From Anaeramoeba flamelloides (Eukaryota > Metamonada > Anaeramoebidae), in the NCBI GenBank assembly GCA_027625915.1, contig JANTQA010000048.1, positions 434,001-498,000 of the forward strand: a stretch of DNA of 64,000 nucleotides, written 5' to 3'. The translations under genes and the position numbers were made by a program. The notes below the pieces were generated by a model. It made no database searches. It had not been told where the DNA came from and saw nothing but the letters and a program-made list of their open reading frames with translations. Positions 22,584 through 35,727 of this stretch are shown piece by piece. The number at the start of each line of letters is the position of its first letter. Position 1 is the stretch's first letter.

Positions 22584-24311
22584 TTTCAGTTTTGATGGTA
22601 TTCTAATATTAATTGATAACAAGCCCTTATCTTTAAAAAAATAAGCAACTTTTTTTACAAGTCTTTTGTAAATATGGGATTTATAGACTACGTTTTGAAG
22701 TTAAAACCATGAAATAATTTATAAAAACACCCTCAAAAGAGTTTTGTAATCTCAGTAATTTTTACACTCTGAGAAATTTCTTTGAGAAAAAATGAGGAAT
22801 TTTTACAATTTCACAATTTTCAGCAATTTTTACCTTGAAAGATCATGATATAATTTGATTTTAATATTTTAGAATTTCCATTTCAACTTTCTGAAATCAA
22901 AGTAATTCCTATGGCTGTTCTACGTATTTTTTACATTTTCTTTTACCAGTTTGAAATATTCTCAAATTTGAACTTACACTTGAAAATCCCGTGAAGCTAT
23001 TTTTTTGCAATTATTTTTTTTGTTATTTTCTATTTCCATTTTCATTGAAAAAAAAGAAAAAAAATATGGTGCAAATGTAAAGATGACAAAAAAATGTTTT
23101 TTTTTTTTTTGTCCAATTTCCGCAGAATGAAAATTCTTTTTGAGAAGTGAAAGTGAAATAGCACAATAACTTAACATTATCAAGTGTGGGAACGTATTCC
23201 TTAATCAACTTTGTATTTCAGATCTCATTCCATTTCAAAATTGTGATTACAAAAAAAATGTGAAATCGATTTTAATTGTAAGAAGACAGTAGCGAAAAGA
23301 AAAACTTTTCAAATAATTTCCATGACTTATTAAATCAGTGATCGAGAAGGATATCTGAAACTGAAAAAATGACCCAAACCCGACCTAACACACATTGCAA
23401 ATATCTAAATTCCAATTAGTTATTTCTGGAAAAATTATTCAAACAAAAAAAAATTCAATTTTACGAATGTTTACATTTAAATTGCGTATTTGGTAAATTG
23501 AACATGCAAAAATTTTGGTAAAATTTTAATAATTTTATTTTTATTTTAATTCAAATTATCAATCTTATTATTGAGCTTAACATTTTGTTTTAAAACACAA
23601 GTGTAAATAAGTAAAAAAATATTTGAAAAAGAGATTTTATCAAAATTTATTTTATGGGGGAAAGAGCCATTAAAGATAAAAGTATCAAAATAGAAAAAAA
23701 GAGAAAAAGAAAAATCATTAAAAGATTATATTAACAAAAGAATAATATCATTTATATGTCAAAATTAAAAAAAAAACATCAGAAATTTGAAAGGTTGTCA
23801 AGAAATGAAAATAAAACCTGTAGATTGAATATTTACTCTATTGTTTGGTATTCTAGATGAGGATTTTTATTTATTAATAATTTTTAAAGTTATTAGAATA
23901 TTTCAGAAAACTTTCAATTTTATTTTGCAAATTTTGAAAAATAACTAAAGTCTTTTATAACACTTTATGACAATTGATGTTACATCCATAGATTATCGAG
24001 AGGTTGAGAAAAACCATAAAAAATATTATCAATAATAAATAAAAAATTATTCAATATATGAGGAATAATTGTTATTCCAAGGCCATTAGGTTTTTTTTTT
24101 TTTTTTCAATTTTTAATTATTAGCATCTCTTTAGTACTTTAAGTTTTCTAAAAAAATGAACACCCATGAAATATTTAAAACCAGAATAATAAGTGCGATA
24201 ATTTTTATTATCTATATTAAATATTTTTTGAATATTTTTTATTGAATATTTTTTTAAATATCAATTCGTATAAAAATTTTTTGATAGATTTCGTTCCTTT
24301 TATCAGATACA

Positions 24312-24475
24312 AACCATAAACGAAAGTTAAACACATAAAAAAAGCTAAATTAAGGTACATTTTTTGGAATTTTTTTTGCACATATTATTTTTCAAGTCAC
24401 CGAAAAATGTTCCTTAATTTAGAATTTTTCCTTGCCTCAAATTTTGCTAAGTTTTTGTGAGTTAGAAAGGGAACT
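24312..24475. mobile_element. R1 element, degraded copy
   Basis: Central inverted blocks (AAATTAAGGTACATTTTTTG and GTTCCTTAATTTAGAATTTT) match R1; both outer ends are eroded. Confidence 0.5.
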
Positions 24476-24759
24476 AAGATTCATTTTTTAATTTTACCTT
24501 ATTATATTTCTATCTTAGACAATATAAAAGAAAAACATTTATATTTTCAAATATTGTTTAAAATCCTCATATTTGTTGATTTTTCTTCTAGATTTATCCA
24601 TGTTAAATTTATTTTTTTAACACATCAAGATATATATTTTGCTCATCTATTAAAATTTAAAATTAAATAATGGAGCAATCTAACCACTATTAATTTTAGG
24701 GGGGGTTCAACGAAATTTCAGTTATAAAAAAAAACAAAAACAAGACAAAAATTCGGATT

Positions 24760-24890
24760 AATATCTAATAAAGTTGTAAACCTTTTTCAAAATTGTTATG
24801 TAAAATAATATTTATTATATGAGTGTATTTCTAAAATACAAAATTTAAAGATTTTTTTTTTTGAAAAAAATTTTCCAAGTTATGAATTTT
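24760..24890 (+). repeat. Dispersed repeat, pair with 37013-37134
   Basis: About 130 bases align closely with 37013-37134, including AATATCTAATAAAGTTGTAA and the TTTTCC[AG]AGTTATGAA end. Same orientation in both places. Confidence 0.75.
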
Positions 24891-26148
24891 TATATATGCC
24901 TAGTATGATACCAATTAATCTTGTGATGGTCTTAATAATAAAAAACCCTCCAATTCTTAAGTAAACTCTACTTTTGCTAAATATTAATTTACTTATTTTT
25001 TATTAAATATTCATAGATCAATTAGAAAAAATAATAGATTTTCGAAAAAAATATTGGTACCTTTTGACATAAACAAATTTTATGTATTAGTCCAAAATAA
25101 AAAACATTTTTAGAAAAAAATCTGTATTTTGAGAGAAATTATTTAGGTTAAATTATCAATATTCAGATTTATAAGCTGAAAAATATCTTTTGTTATTTAT
25201 ACGAAGTTGAAAAAATTAGCAATATATTTTTCTTGATAGAGTAATATTTATATCACTCAGTTTGAAAATTATTTCGCATGTTGCCGAAACAATGAGTCAA
25301 ATTACATGAGTTATTATGACTGTTCTTTTTAGCAATCTTCAATGAATTAGAATTAGATAAAAAAATATAGAAAAAATTCTGAAAAAGTTATTTTAACATT
25401 TGTTTTAGATATAAAAGTTTGACGAATTTTTAAAATTCTAATAAATATAATTACTCTCCACTCAGAAATTAACCTTTGCCCAATTACCAAAATTTTCAAT
25501 GGTTTTTATATTCACCCACATTAAACTCTCAAATAAATAACACCAGCCAATAACACCACTTTTGAATTATATTTTGTTTTAATAAAAAAAAAAAGCTGGG
25601 ACAAACTGATTAATTAAGATCGAAAACAAATTCAAATTTCTTCCATCCTTATTTCTCTTCTATTTTTTATATTTAGAGACTATAACCAAATACTCAGCGA
25701 TTTATTTCCCAAAAAAAAAAAAAAAAAAAAAAAAAACATGAGAAAAAACTAATGATACTCATAATTAGTATAGTTTTATATTAGTACTATTTTTTATAGA
25801 AATAACCAATATAACCTCCTAAAAAATATTTTATTCTTTCTCATTTTTTTTTTAGATTAGCTTTCAAAAAAAATAAGTATCTTAAATTTCTCTCAAAAAG
25901 TAGATTATGTAGAAAAATTCGATTTTTTTTCAAAAAATTAAATGATTAACAAATAAATTATTTTATACAAATTTTTTTCTATATAAATATGAAACATATT
26001 GATATTACAACTATATTTATCAAAAGGAAACAAAACTAATTATTCTTCTGGGTTTTATGTTAATAATTATTGAATTAATCTTGAAATTAAAAAAATAATA
26101 TTGTAAAAGATCGTTACTTTTGGAAAGTTCTAAATCTAAATTATTTAA

Positions 26149-26348
26149 TACATTCAGTTCCACTTTTAAGGCATAAACTTTCAAAGAAATTTAAGGCACA
26201 ATAAAAATCTCAAATTAAGGCACAATATTTCGGATTCTAGTAAAATAAATTGTAAAAAAAAAATATTACAAATTTTGCCTTAATTTGAGATTTTTTTGTG
26301 CCTTAAATTTCTTTGAAAGTTTGTGCCTTAAAAGTGGAACGGACTGTA
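26149..26348. mobile_element. R1 miniature inverted-repeat element, copy c
   Basis: 200 bp, TA-flanked, with long near-perfect arms carrying TTTAAGGCACA blocks. The outermost bases are altered (ACATTCAGTTCC against GGAACGGACTGT). Confidence 0.85.
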
Positions 26349-27880
26349 CTGGAATACTTTTATAATTTTATTGTCGATTTTATGATTTTGACAATTAATT
26401 AAGTGGAGAGTACTCTACTCCAGCAAGGCAAAATATTTAAATATGTTTTTTATGACATTCTCTACTTACAAATTTTGTATAGGCAAAGTATCAAAAAATT
26501 CTGATCGACTAAGAAACCCAAAAAAGAATATTTTTTTGTGAGATCAATTTTTTTTTTTTCCTTTTTTTCTGAAAAAGAAAACATAAAAATTCATCTTATT
26601 TCTCATATTATAATAACCTATTACCTTTTTATTGAAATTTAAATTATTATTATACACAAAAAAGTCTTTTTGTCTCGGAATTTTAGTTCAAAGATTTTTT
26701 TTTTTTTTTTTTGAGACAATTCTTTTGTCCAACCAAATAAAAAAAAACTGATTTATTCAGCCAATTCAAAAATAATTGTATTTGTTTAAGAAGGATAAAT
26801 ATAACCATGAATTTTTTAAACCCATTTAAAAATTTTACCCAGAAATTTAGTTTTTACTTGAAGATAAAATTCGATTTTTCAAAATAAAATTTTCGTGAAG
26901 ATATTTGGGAATTTTGTATTTTTATCCTCAAAATTCAAATTCGATTTTTTCTGCCAAAAATGATTTGAATTGTTATAATAATACTTGTAAATAAGAACAA
27001 ACAATTTGTTAAAAAAATTCTTCAAATTGAAAATTTTTTTTCATATTTTAAAAACCAAAATAAAACCCTTTTAAAACCTTCAAAGAATTGAATAAAATTG
27101 TTTCCTTAATATTTCAATTTTAAAGATAAATTTTTATTAAAATTCTATCAAATTTTCCTATATTATATCTATTATATTTCTATTAGTTTTTTTAGCGGAA
27201 ATTTGCATTAAAATAGTAATAATTAAAAAGAATAATAAAAAAATTTTCCTTTCAAAATCAATACTTTCCAAGATAAAACCAAAAATATTGTTTACATTTT
27301 TCAAGAATTAACTTTTTTGTTAATAAAAATAATAAATTACTTTTTTTTGTTTTACCTTCCGAAAATGTGAATTTTCCTTTTCAAAAAAGAGACTCGAATT
27401 AATTAATTGTTTAAATGGGGTTAACTCTTCCCTTTCAGAAACTGAAAAAACAAATTTCTTTAATCAAATTTTATTTAAGATCTTAGCAAGATTTCATTTT
27501 TATTTTTTAAAAATACAACTCACTTAAAAAAAACATTCCAAAATTGACTTTTTTACTTGTGATGCTTTTGTTGAAAATGTAATAATTTGTTAGAAAATAT
27601 TATTTGTTTGAGATTTTGAGGAAATCATGTGAACAATGTAACACTAATAACGTTTTACATCCAATTACAAAATAATTTAATCATAGACTTATCTAAGAAG
27701 AGGCTCATCCCTTAAAAATTTAAGTTATTTTCAAAATCATATTGCAAACAATGGTATATTTGAGGAGTAGAGTATTCTTAAAGAAGTTTCTAAACATAAA
27801 AGAAGTCATATTAATTTTTAAACAAGTTCGTACCTTCAAAAATGAATTTGTAGACAACTTTAAAAATCATTTTATTTAGA

Positions 27881-29422
27881 ATGTATCGAAACGAGACTAA
27901 AAGAGAAATTAGTCTTCGGAATGAAAACGTCAATCCAAATAGAGTAAAAATAAAAAAAGAAGCAAATTTAGGCTTTCACAAGAACGTTCTCACAGAAAAA
28001 CAAAAAAAAACAAATCGTTTTAATCGCAACATTGAAAAAATACCAATTAAAAAAGAAAAATTTACAAAGAAAAAATCAGACCAACGATCTCAAAGGGTCT
28101 TTCGAAAAAAGAAAATTGTTTACGAACGTCCAAATTTTTTAAACAAGCCCAAGAAAGAACAAAACACAGAATTAAAAAACGATTTGTTAAAAATCCTTAA
28201 TGACATCCAAGGAGCCAAAAAAAATAATATTCACCATTTTGATCCAAGAATTGATCATTTTAATAAAGTACCTCAACTACAAACAGACAGCTCTGAAGTC
28301 GAAACAATTTCTCTGAAAAACCAATTACAAAAAAACCATTTGTATAAGGAAAAAGAAAAAGCAAATTTACAAGAAAAAGGAAACAAAAAAGAACAAGAAG
28401 AAGAAAAAGAAAAAAAAAAAAAAAATGAGCTAGAACAAGAAAAGGAAAAGGAAAACGAAAAAGAAAAAGAAAAGTACAGGGGAAAGAAACATGAAAAAAA
28501 GCGAGTGGAAATGTCCCAGAAAGAACCAAATAATAACCAAATTTTTAAAAAAAAACGAAGGAGAAAGAGCAATGTAAAAAATAGTACATTACAAAAGAAA
28601 AAGAAAAGGAAGAACAAGAAGAAGAAGGAGGAGGGGGAGGAGGGGGTTGAACACATGTACCAATTAATGCTCCAGGAAGAAGATCAAAAACTTCAGTCTT
28701 TAATTCAAAAATATTTACAGCCAAAGATCAACAAACCAAAAAAATTGAAAAAACCAAAAAAACAAAAACTTTTAAAAACAGGACAATTCTCACAAAAACC
28801 ACACAAAAATCTTCCAATGACAAAAGATTCTTCGATTAATGGATCCTTTTATTACCCAAAAAATTTAACACAATCCGATTATTGGCTCGAAGAAAGTGAT
28901 GAGAGTCTTCAAAATCCCGATCATCATAATGGAAATCTTGTAAAAGATATTTCATTTTTTTCAAAATATGCAAGTAAGCCAAACAACTCTTGGAAAAAAA
29001 ATATATTTCCTCCAAGTCCTCCTCATAACAGCCACTCTTACCAGGGCTCTTTCCGTATTAATGAGGATTTTTTGAATTCTTATTCAAAAAAAAAACCTAA
29101 AAAGTCGAAAAAAATTAAAAATAAAAATACCAAATTCAATCATGAATTACAACAAAAGAAAAAAGATTTCCAAAATTATCTTTTTGCGACCCGAAAGAGA
29201 TCAAATAGAAAAAGATTTGCATCAGCTACATCGAAATCATGCAATCTTTCTGATTTAACTAGAATTGAAACTTTATCAAAACCACCAATTATTTTTAAAC
29301 GCAAAAAAAATTTAAAAAATTTGACCACAGAAAAGCAGCGTGCAAACAGAAGCAAATCAGGAAAATTCAAAAAATCGAAAACCCATCAACGTTTGCTAAA
29401 GATCTTAAAAGGTGTTCATTAG
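27881..29422 (+). CDS. Lys-rich low-complexity protein, unknown function
   Basis: Single open frame of 513 residues, dominated by Lys, Asn, Glu and Ser. Residues about 155-200 are a Glu/Lys repeat likely to form a charged coiled coil or single helix. Residues about 225-253 are a run of Lys/Arg clusters resembling nuclear-localisation signals. A less biased block (about 258-275, MYQLMLQEEDQKLQSL) and Ser/Pro/His segments (about 310-400) follow, and the C terminus is again basic. There are no membrane segments and no catalytic motif. Length alone in such AT-rich DNA argues for a real gene, since a 1.5-kb frame without a stop is not expected by chance here. A nuclear or nucleolar role is only a guess from composition. 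Confidence 0.7.
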   Translation: MYRNETKREISLRNENVNPNRVKIKKEANLGFHKNVLTEKQKKTNRFNRNIEKIPIKKEKFTKKKSDQRSQRVFRKKKIVYERPNFLNKPKKEQNTELKNDLLKILNDIQGAKKNNIHHFDPRIDHFNKVPQLQTDSSEVETISLKNQLQKNHLYKEKEKANLQEKGNKKEQEEEKEKKKKNELEQEKEKENEKEKEKYRGKKHEKKRVEMSQKEPNNNQIFKKKRRRKSNVKNSTLQKKKKRKNKKKKEEGEEGVEHMYQLMLQEEDQKLQSLIQKYLQPKINKPKKLKKPKKQKLLKTGQFSQKPHKNLPMTKDSSINGSFYYPKNLTQSDYWLEESDESLQNPDHHNGNLVKDISFFSKYASKPNNSWKKNIFPPSPPHNSHSYQGSFRINEDFLNSYSKKKPKKSKKIKNKNTKFNHELQQKKKDFQNYLFATRKRSNRKRFASATSKSCNLSDLTRIETLSKPPIIFKRKKNLKNLTTEKQRANRSKSGKFKKSKTHQRLLKILKGVH

Positions 29423-29498
29423 ATGCATTTTTAAAATTAACAAAAAGATATCGTTGTTATTAGTCCTGTATGATAAACAAAAAAAATAATAATAATAA

Positions 29499-29533
29499 GA
29501 ATTAATTAATTAATTAATTAATGAATTAATCAT
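29499..29533. repeat. (ATTA)n short tandem repeat
   Basis: About six imperfect ATTA units followed by ATGAATTAAT. Confidence 0.85.
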
Positions 29534-30408
29534 GCAAAAGGGGAATAGAATTGTTGATGCATTCCTTATTTTGATTTATTTCAATTGCGTATTAGAGATG
29601 AAAGTAATAATTTCGTCGATTAATACCAAAAAATTACAACATAAAATTATATCTTTTATTTTTTAAAAAAATTTTAACTTTTGAATGATCCACGTTTTGA
29701 GATGAAAATCCTTGAATTATTAAAAGAGGGTGTCCTTGATATTGTTTGGAACACTCATTATATTTTTTTTCTATGGGAAATCACAGTTAAGAAAAAAATT
29801 GTTAATTTTTTGATTTTTCAAAATGTAAGACGCATTAATTCGCTTGTGTGAGGTTTATCAAAAATTCGTTTTTGTTATAAAAAAATATCTTAAAACAAAG
29901 TTAGAAATGAAAACCCCCTTTAAAAACCTTTCAGGTTGATTTTTTGATTATGTAGAAAAGTTAAATAAACTTTTCATGTGTGTGTCCTATATTTTTGGAG
30001 AGTGAAATTATTCATTTTTCGCTATACCCTGTTGAGTAATATTGGTCAAGGAAATATTCTATAGCAATGCCATAAATTTCTTTTATGATCATTTTTCTGA
30101 GAAAATTATGTTTATCTTCTTTGACAATCTTAAAATCAAAATATTTGTGTTTTTGAGAGTCTTTTTTTTATTCTTTTCAATTTTTTTTTTTATATTTTTT
30201 TTACATCCCTAGACGAAGATGTAAATATGGTCATTTTTTTTTGCTAACACATAGCTATATTTTGTAATCTATTCCGTTTTCCCATTTATGTCTATATCTA
30301 TTTAAATCATTTGAAAGGGGCTTTTAGTTTGAATAGAACTGTTGATGGTTTTTAGTTCGGGTTTGATTGTTTTTCTCTGTGTAATCTTGAAATTAGATAA
30401 TTTTGATA

Positions 30409-31439
30409 TAAACTCAATTCCAAAAATTGGGGCACACCTTCAAAATCAATTTAATTCCAAGAAAAGTGGTATTTGACTCTTAAATAGAAACATTAGATAT
30501 TAACAATCAATGTAAATAATTTTAAAGTTAATTATTTATCATTTTTTTTCATTATTTTTGATTTTTGATTTTCAATAATTGTTTTGATTTTTTTTGGATT
30601 CTTTTTTTTCAAAACTTTTCAAAAATCTCAAAATCACTTTAAAATGAAATTTAAAAGTTTTCATTCTGATCACAAAAAAAAAATTTTTTTTTCTCAAAAA
30701 GAAAAAAGATTCTTTTTTTATTGAGAAAAAAATTTTTTGAAAAAAAATCATGATATGGTGTGCTAGGGCACATGGCCTACAAACAGAACTTATTATTATT
30801 TATGGAAGTGTGGATACTGAATGTATTATTAATGATATTATCAAAAAAATCAAAGTAAATTCAACTCGCTAATTCAGAATATGGTGAGTTGAAATGGATT
30901 TTCCAAAAGGATGGAGCTTGTCCACATACCTCAAAAAAAAAAACTCAAACTTACTTAAATCGGGGATGTAATGTTCTGGACCCTTGACCCTCAATTCCAC
31001 AAATTTAAATCCAATTGGGAATTTATTGATACTAAACTGAAAAATTGTAACCAAAAAACGAAGAAGAATTTTTAAAATTTTCACTAATATATGAAATAAT
31101 TTGAGTTGGGAAACCTAAGATAATTAGTAAACTCCAGATATAAGGATAGATTTAGTTATCAAAAGACAAGCTGAATCTATTAATAGCTTTTATTAATTTT
31201 TCTTTCAATAAAAATGGATTTTTTGGTAACCGTGTTCCAAAAATAGGGGCACACTTTTTTTTATTTTTTCTTTTTTATTTTTCGAATTGAATTTTAAATT
31301 TACTATAAAATATATAAATAGTATTAATTAAATATTCTCGGGTCTTTTATTATTTTTAAGTTCAAGTATCATGTATTTTGGAGTATATTTTTATTAATGT
31401 AATTTTTTTTTTGTGTCCCATTTTTTGGAATTGAGTTTA
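30409..31439 (+). mobile_element. Decayed Tc1/mariner element, founder type for R3
   Basis: 1031 bp bounded by TA. Left end TAAACTCAATTCCAAAAATT; the right end in reverse TAAACTCAATTCCAAAAAAT. Between them a broken transposase can be read in pieces: MIWCARAHG at 30753, matching the W-G-x-F-S-x-x-G block, then WIFQKDGACPHTSKKK at about 30892, carrying the second catalytic Asp of the Tc1 family (F-Q-x-D-x-A-x-x-H), then NSTNLNPIGNLL in another frame at about 30996, at the place of the S-P-D-L-N-P-I-E-N block where the third acidic residue has been lost. A further end-like copy at 31227-31254 (TTCCAAAAATAGGGGCACAC) suggests a second, deleted element merged on the right. Confidence 0.78.
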
Positions 31440-32271
31440 TTTATTTAATTTTATTTCTCTTTCTTTTGATAATTACACCTTTTGAAAAAACTACATTAAT
31501 ATGAGTTTTATCTAGAGTTTTTTTTCTTGATACAGTTGTTTCACATATTTTTTTCAGCCAATATTTTCTATTTAACCACTTCTTTAAATATACTAAATTC
31601 GATTGAAAAAGTCTATAGGTTTTACAGTTTGGATGGAAATGATTTTCCATTTTCATAATCATCTGAAGGATTTTATCAATTTTAATTTCACATTTGAGTA
31701 TATAGTTGGATTACTTATTTAGACTTTTATCACGACTTTTAGTTTTTTTAAAAAAAAGTAATAAGTTGATTGTTATTAAACTTGGTTTAATTAATAATTT
31801 CGACCCAAATGATACTTGAGGTAAAATTAGTACTCTAAAAAGTTGGATCTTGGGTACATGAGATATTTTTGGTTTGCTTAATAAAATCTATTTTTGATAA
31901 CAATATTGTTTGATTTTTAGTTTTTTTTAGATATTCTCGATTTTCTAGTGTTAAATATCCATATATTTAATTCTTTTCTATTTTTTTTTTTTTTTTTTGA
32001 TTTTTCTCCTTAACAATAATTTAATGTTGGTGGATATTTAATGATAATTGAGTTAACATTATGTTTTAGTTATTTATCCTCTTTTTGTTCTGGTTAATTT
32101 TTTATAATTAGGATAAAATCACCAGAATACATTTATATAGGTTTTAATATAACTTTTTATTTTATTTTAGTAATTTAAAATGCTTTATCTAAATCTTTGA
32201 TTTGTAATTAGATCTATTTTATATTTTTATTGTCAATTAAGTTTAAAATCAGTGATATTTTCAACTTCAAC

Positions 32272-32810
32272 TAAACTAAATTCAAAAAATTTGGACATGC
32301 CTACAACTCTTGAAAGAATAACCATACTATAATCCCATTCAATTTGGAAATACTTTTGAATTTCAAAAATTTTTTCATTTTTTGTCTTTGCTGTTTTGTT
32401 TTCAATATCTTTTTTCCAGTTACGTAATCTGTTTCGTTAAATGAAAAAAATTTTTTTCAATGATTGATAGAAGGCTAGTTTTGAGTTTATTAAATAGGAA
32501 AAACCCACAGACAATTGGTAGATGGTATATAATCATTTGATCGATCAATAATTATTGGTGAAATTTCAACAAATTTAGCAATAAATTTTTTGTTCCACTC
32601 ATTTCATCATTTTGGATACACCCATTTTTTTTTTTTTTCGTATTAATTTTTTTTCTCTTATTTGGATAAAAATAATTAGATATAAAAACATTAATAATAG
32701 GTAACTTAAATCAGGTTTTATATTAGGTTTGGAAAAAAATAGAATAAATTGTGATTTTTTTTGTCTTTTTTTTGATTTTGGATGTGTCCAAATTTTTGGA
32801 ATGGGGTTTA
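32272..32810. mobile_element. R3 (Tc1-type) non-autonomous element, copy b
   Basis: 539 bp, TA at both ends. Left TAAACTAAATTCAAAAAATT; right in reverse TAAACCCCATTCCAAAAATT. The interior matches 46885-47419. End similarity to 30409-31439 links it to that Tc1-type family. Confidence 0.8.
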
Positions 32811-33203
32811 ATTTTGAAAAAAATCTCATTTTTGAAATTCTTTAACTGATTTATTTTTTTTTATTTTTTTCTTTTTTTTAATGGGGATATAATTTGTCGT
32901 TTTATGATCTTTGAAATTATTTATTTTGAGAATTTATTAACTATTTTAAAATATTTTTACTTGATTTAATTGCTTATTTTGTTTCATATAGCCAAAATCT
33001 TCATCAATAATATTTTAAATGTTTCAAATTGTCCTCATTTTTTTATTCCATTTTATTTTATTTTTTTCCAAAAATTTTTATCAGAAATCAACATTTAATT
33101 CACAGTTTATTTCTTCAATAAATATATACCCAGATGTTTTATTTTTTATTTTAAATCCAGTTTGAATTATTTGTACTTTTTTTATATTAATGGGAAAATT
33201 TTA

Positions 33204-33404
33204 TACAATCATTTTCACTTTTAAGACACCAACTTTCAAAAAAATGTAAGGAATAAAAAAACCTCAAATTAACTTTCAAAATTTGGAATTTTTTTTTTTC
33301 ATAAATTATTTTATTAGAATCTGTATTTTGTGAATTAATTTAGAATTTTTTTCTATACCTTAATTTTCATTGAAAGTTTGTCTCTTAAAAGTGAACTGGA
33401 AGTA
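33204..33404. mobile_element. R1 miniature inverted-repeat element, copy d
   Basis: About 200 bp, TA-flanked, with the R1 interior layout. It is more diverged than copies b and c (TTTCACTTTTAAGACACCAA on the left). Confidence 0.75.
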
Positions 33405-35607
33405 ATCTATTTTTTATATTTATATATTGTGGTTGTTGATTTGAAGAATTTTATTACAAATTTTTTTTATATATATTAATAATGAAATTAAGTTTTTTTT
33501 ATAAAAATACTTATTGAATAATTTTATTTAATATTCATAATTTAAAGAATTATAAATTTTTATTATTGGTGTAATTTTTTCAATTTAATTTTGTGGACAA
33601 TCATTTTATCGTTTGGTAAATTATTTTCTATTGTTTTTGAATTTTCTGAAACAATTCTATTTTTAATATTAATCGATTAAGATATGGATAATATTATTTG
33701 TTCTATTCTTTAAAAATGTGAAAAATTTTTAAAAAGTTATTAATTTAGACTATTTAGAATAATTTTTGTTCCATTATCTTTAACATTAAACTCACCTAAA
33801 ATATTTTTTGAATTGTGGTATTTTATTATAAATTTTAGAATAATTTTAATTACTTTTTTTTTTTTTTCATCTTCTCATAAATCAAAGCAAAAAAAAAATA
33901 ATTTCGGTAAAAATCGTTATTTAACTGTATTGCTTTGGATATATGATTTTGGAAATTGAATCAATATCATTTGTTTAAAAAAAGATTTTTAAACTGATTT
34001 TTACTTTTTTGAAAACCAATTGGCTTTTAATTAATTAAACTTGAAAAGTTAAACAATACTTAGTACCTATTTTAAAAATGGTGAATTTCTTAAAATTTTA
34101 ATTGAAAAGAAATATATATTCTTTTTGTATTCAAGAAAAATTAATTATTAAATTTAAATAATAATTTACTTTTGAATCTTTCTAAATAACAAATTGTCTA
34201 ATATTTTTTTAATTAAAACAAATATATAATCAAAAATAAAAAAAAAAAGTGAGCTAAAATTTTGGAATTGAGCATTACAGATTTTTTCGTACTAAAACTT
34301 CACTTAAAAAAAGTACAACAAAGATTTTTTACTAATAATTAAATTCGTATTAAAAGATATTACATTAACTCATTGTTTTCAAATGATTATTTGCCTTTTC
34401 ATAGGTTAATTTTTCCTGCTAGATCTTTATACAAAAAAAAAAAAAAGAACGAGAAAAATAACAATAAATAGAAAAAAATGAAAACAAAAAAGAAAAAGAA
34501 AAACAAAAGAAAAACAAAAATTGGAAAAAGTAAAACTAAAATTTGTAAAATTAGAAAAAAAGATTCTGATCCAACTTTTGAAATTATTATTTGTTAAGAA
34601 TTCTGATATAAAACCACACAAAACCATTTAGAATAACATTAGAAAGTGTGTCAACATTTTGGAAAAAATAGTTTAGTTAATTTTTAATTTATGGTTTGTG
34701 GGAGAAACAAAAACCTATATCATTATCAATTAGAAAAGATTCCAAATATTTTTTTTGTTAAAAATATTTTATCCTCGAATCTTTTTAATTTTTTTATACA
34801 ATTTTACTTTTTTGATCAACAATTTTTATTCAAAAAAATTTTCTGGATGCTTTATCACAAGTCACCCCAGAGATAATTAATGAACTATACTCATAAAATA
34901 TATGGAAACAAATTAAAAAACATTCATATAATTAATCAAAAAAAAAAGATAATATTTACATTTTAAGCATCTATATCAAACAATTTCACACTATTATCTG
35001 ATAATAATTTCAACAGGTTTTCAACCTGACATATTCAAAAAGCTGTTATTATTTTTATAGATTACTGACTTGAAAACTTTTATTTTGAATCAAATGGAAA
35101 ATTCTTTCTCTCTCTTTTCCCCTTCAAAGTTTAAAAAATACTTTTTATTTATTTTTTCTTTTTGAATAAAAAATAGAAAGTTCAAAATCCTTCTCTTTAA
35201 ATGAGATCAATCAATAAACCAATCAACATGACCTATTACAATTCACAAAGAAATGATTACACTATACTAAAAAATTTTTAAATTTCTCATTTTAAAAAAT
35301 TCTCTTTTCCAAAATCTTTTAAAATTAATTAGTCGAAAATTTTTTTGTTATAATCTTTTATCAACTAACAACTATTTAATTTCTTTCTTCTTGATTAAAA
35401 ATAATTTTTATGATATAAATATCTCTACTTTAAAATACAATTAAGAAAAATAAATGTTGTATAAAAAATTCATTTTTACTAATTTTTTGGTTTGTTGCGA
35501 TATTTTATATATATATATCTTTAATCTCAACTAATTATAAAAAAAAATTTAATCTTTTTTTTTTAAAAAAAAAAACATTTCAAAAAAAAACATAAATGTT
35601 ATTAATT

Positions 35608-35727
35608 CTAATCTTTCTTTGTATTTTTTCCAAGATAATCTACATGTACAAAGCAGACATCTACTTCTTCAAGTGCCTCAATTTTTCTTTGTAAGCTTTC
35701 ACCAATGTCGTGTGCATCAATTAATAA
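35608..35727 (-). CDS. CDF transporter exon 3 (end of C-terminal domain)
   Basis: 39 codons plus TAG. AHDIGESLQRKIEALEEVDVCFVHVDY is the conserved end of the CDF C-terminal domain (shown here only as blocks AHDIGESLQ, ALEEV and FVHVDY). The exon is too short to be found as an open frame on its own; recognition rests on the family match and on the exact phase with exon 2. Confidence 0.9.
   Translation of the reverse strand, partial: LLIDAHDIGESLQRKIEALEEVDVCFVHVDYLGKNTKKD

Larger units (their letters stand above)
20543..27880. other. Gene-free stretch, 7.3 kb
   Basis: Begins with a nest of three inverted-repeat elements (20950-22583). It also holds a degraded R1 copy (24312-24475), a repeat shared with 37013-37134 (24760-24890), a 26-base A run (25711-25736) and an R1 copy (26149-26348). 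No gene is supported. Confidence 0.65.
29423..35607. other. Gene-free stretch, 6.2 kb
   Basis: It holds an ATTA repeat (29499-29533), the decayed Tc1-type element (30409-31439), an R3 derivative (32272-32810) and an R1 copy (33204-33404). Nothing else is recognised; small frames here are A/T-run artefacts. Confidence 0.65.

Noticed and set aside
28260-28656. Phe/Ser-rich frames on the minus strand of the Lys-rich gene
   Set aside because: They are the complement of Lys/Glu codon runs and have no independent support.
30869-31084. 71-residue frame on the minus strand
   Set aside because: It is antisense to the decayed Tc1-type transposase, whose family motifs are on the plus strand.
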